The notes under the pieces are model-generated. The model did no database searches and was not told the DNA's origin. It saw only the letters and a list, made by a program, of their open reading frames with translations. Source: Opitutaceae bacterium (GTDB lineage Bacteria; Verrucomicrobiota; Verrucomicrobiia; Opitutales; Opitutaceae). From it: DNA of 64,000 nt. The stretch lies in NCBI GenBank assembly GCA_041395105.1, contig JAWLBB010000002.1, forward strand, positions 806,001 to 870,000, in the 5' to 3' direction. Position numbers and translations under genes: made by a program. The stretch's first letter is position 1; each line of letters starts with the position of its first letter. Below, in pieces: positions 63,101-64,000 of the stretch.

Positions 63101-63867
63101 CGACCTTGCCCGCCTATCGCAGCGTCGTAACGCGCACCGACGAAATCCCAGTCGACCACGTTCATGAATGCCGCCACATAATCGGTCCGCTTGTTCTGAT
63201 ACTTCAGGTAGTAGGCGTGCTCCCACACGTCGACCGCCAGAAGCGGGATCGTTCCCTGAAAAGTCAGGTCCTGGTGTTTCTCCGCCTGAATCACGACCAG
63301 GTTCCCTGAAAGCTTTTCAAGACCCAGTATGCCCCACCCGCTGCCTTCCACCGAGCCCGAGACCGACCGGAAGAGTTCGCCAAATCCTTCAAAGCTGCCG
63401 AAACTCAGCCGGATCGCCATCGCCAGGCTTCCCTTCGGTGCGCCCCCGCCGTTCGGGCTCATGCAATTCCAGAACAGAACATGGAGGGCATGCCCGGACC
63501 CGTTGAAAGCCAGTTCACGCGCCCAATGCTTGGAATAGGGACGGTCTCCGTCACCCGTCGCAATCGACCGCAGCTTTTCGGCCGCCATGTTGGCGCCACG
63601 AACATAACCGGCATGGTGGATATCGTGATGCAGGCGCATCGTCTGCTCATCGATATGCGGTTCCAGCGCGTCGTAGGCATAGGGGAGCGGCGGCAGGACA
63701 TAAGTCCCGTCCCTGTAGCCGACCATGCTCTCGGGCAAGGCAACGCCCGTTCCTGCGGCGGAGTCCTCCGCCCGGAGGACGCCCCCAAATCCCAATACGG
63801 CCGCTCCCGCTCCGATTCCCTTCAGCCAGTCGCGCCGTGAAAGTTCCGATCCGTTTTCGTTAGTCAT
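63097..63867 (-). CDS. TAT-exported Fe/Mn superoxide dismutase
   Basis: 256 aa from ATG 63867 (MTNENGSELSRRDWLKG). SRRDWLKG followed by AGAAVLGFGGVLRA is a twin-arginine signal, so the enzyme is exported with its metal. The mature part is a standard Fe/Mn SOD: HHDIHHAGYVRG (first His ligand), SGHALHVLFWNCM (second), DVWEHAYYLKYQNKR (Asp and His ligands). It would remove superoxide in the periplasm. Fe versus Mn cannot be decided here. The gene lies last in the window, with no coupled neighbour. Confidence 0.93.
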   Translation of the reverse strand: MTNENGSELSRRDWLKGIGAGAAVLGFGGVLRAEDSAAGTGVALPESMVGYRDGTYVLPPLPYAYDALEPHIDEQTMRLHHDIHHAGYVRGANMAAEKLRSIATGDGDRPYSKHWARELAFNGSGHALHVLFWNCMSPNGGGAPKGSLAMAIRLSFGSFEGFGELFRSVSGSVEGSGWGILGLEKLSGNLVVIQAEKHQDLTFQGTIPLLAVDVWEHAYYLKYQNKRTDYVAAFMNVVDWDFVGARYDAAIGGQGR

Positions 63868-63986
63868 AATCTTGGTTCCGTCGGTGTTGTTGGTTTCGAT
63901 TTCTGTTGGATAGAGTTTCCTGTGGCCTGAGCCGTAAAGCCTCAAAATGTATGGTTGATACTGCCCCTTGCCATTGAAACTGACCT

Positions 63987-64000
63987 GTAGGAGAGGCTTT
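63987..64000 (+). repeat. Palindromic repeat family A, cut by the window end (A5)
   Basis: The first 14 bases of the family A unit (GTAGGAGAGGCTTT) end the window. Confidence 0.75.

Overview
The window reads as high-GC, gene-dense chromosomal DNA from a free-living bacterium, most likely a member of the Verrucomicrobiota (Opitutales-like). That placement is an inference. It rests on a Tyr-less class Ic ribonucleotide reductase of the type known from chlamydiae, many secreted carbohydrate-active and TAT-exported enzymes (PL6/PL5 lyase, DUF1080, Gfo/Idh/MocA), very large secreted proteins, and abundant short palindromic intergenic repeats. No rRNA, tRNA, CRISPR array, phage genes or transposase gene was seen.

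Layout. 1-3.9 kb: the end of an MSHA/type IV pilus operon (PilO/MshJ-like position, PilP/MshK-like protein, MshL/PilQ-type secretin), followed by a REC-GGDEF protein and a translationally coupled HD-GYP protein, so surface-pilus assembly sits beside c-di-GMP turnover. 4-8 kb: a URO-D superfamily protein and a two-module PL6-PL5 alginate lyase. 8.3-12.8 kb: nrdB-nrdA with a terminator and a promoter overlapped by two NrdR-type boxes. 13.3-19.4 kb: a DUF1080 protein divergent from a five-gene molybdenum hydroxylase operon (XdhC-like chaperone, MocA-like nucleotidyltransferase, TAT-exported 2Fe-2S subunit, Mo subunit, FAD subunit), organised like the E. coli periplasmic aldehyde oxidoreductase PaoABC-D. 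19.5-24.7 kb: a small Cys-rich protein, a methyltransferase, a cupin protein with a probable frameshift, a TAT-exported oxidoreductase and HtpG. 25-29 kb: astD, astA and an M20 amidohydrolase, a partial arginine succinyltransferase pathway.

29.5-43 kb is the accessory part: two VapBC modules, an RHS relic, a 2374-residue subtilase, a DUF4160-DUF2442 pair, a third VapBC module on the other strand, a small membrane protein and a heparinase II/III-type gene broken by an in-frame TAG. 43.2-51 kb holds a second giant subtilase (2616 aa), paralogous to the first and divergent from it. Both carry a subtilisin domain, Ig-like domains and long arrays of a S-x-D-G-x-x-W repeat.

51-64 kb returns to metabolism: GH94 cellobiose phosphorylase, GH4 alpha-galactosidase, a small membrane protein, a YfcE-like phosphodiesterase, a TIM-barrel isomerase, a membrane pyrophosphatase with an unusual insertion, PepT, ribokinase and a TAT-exported superoxide dismutase.

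Intergenic space is occupied by at least four families of palindromic repeats (called A to D here). Family B is a nested-hairpin element of about 66 bp, present in six full copies plus one half copy. The best candidates for something undescribed are family B (and family C, with its conserved outer arms and variable inner stem), the subtilase pair, the three VapBC loci whose operators sit inside apparently leaderless promoters, and the bimodular alginate lyase.
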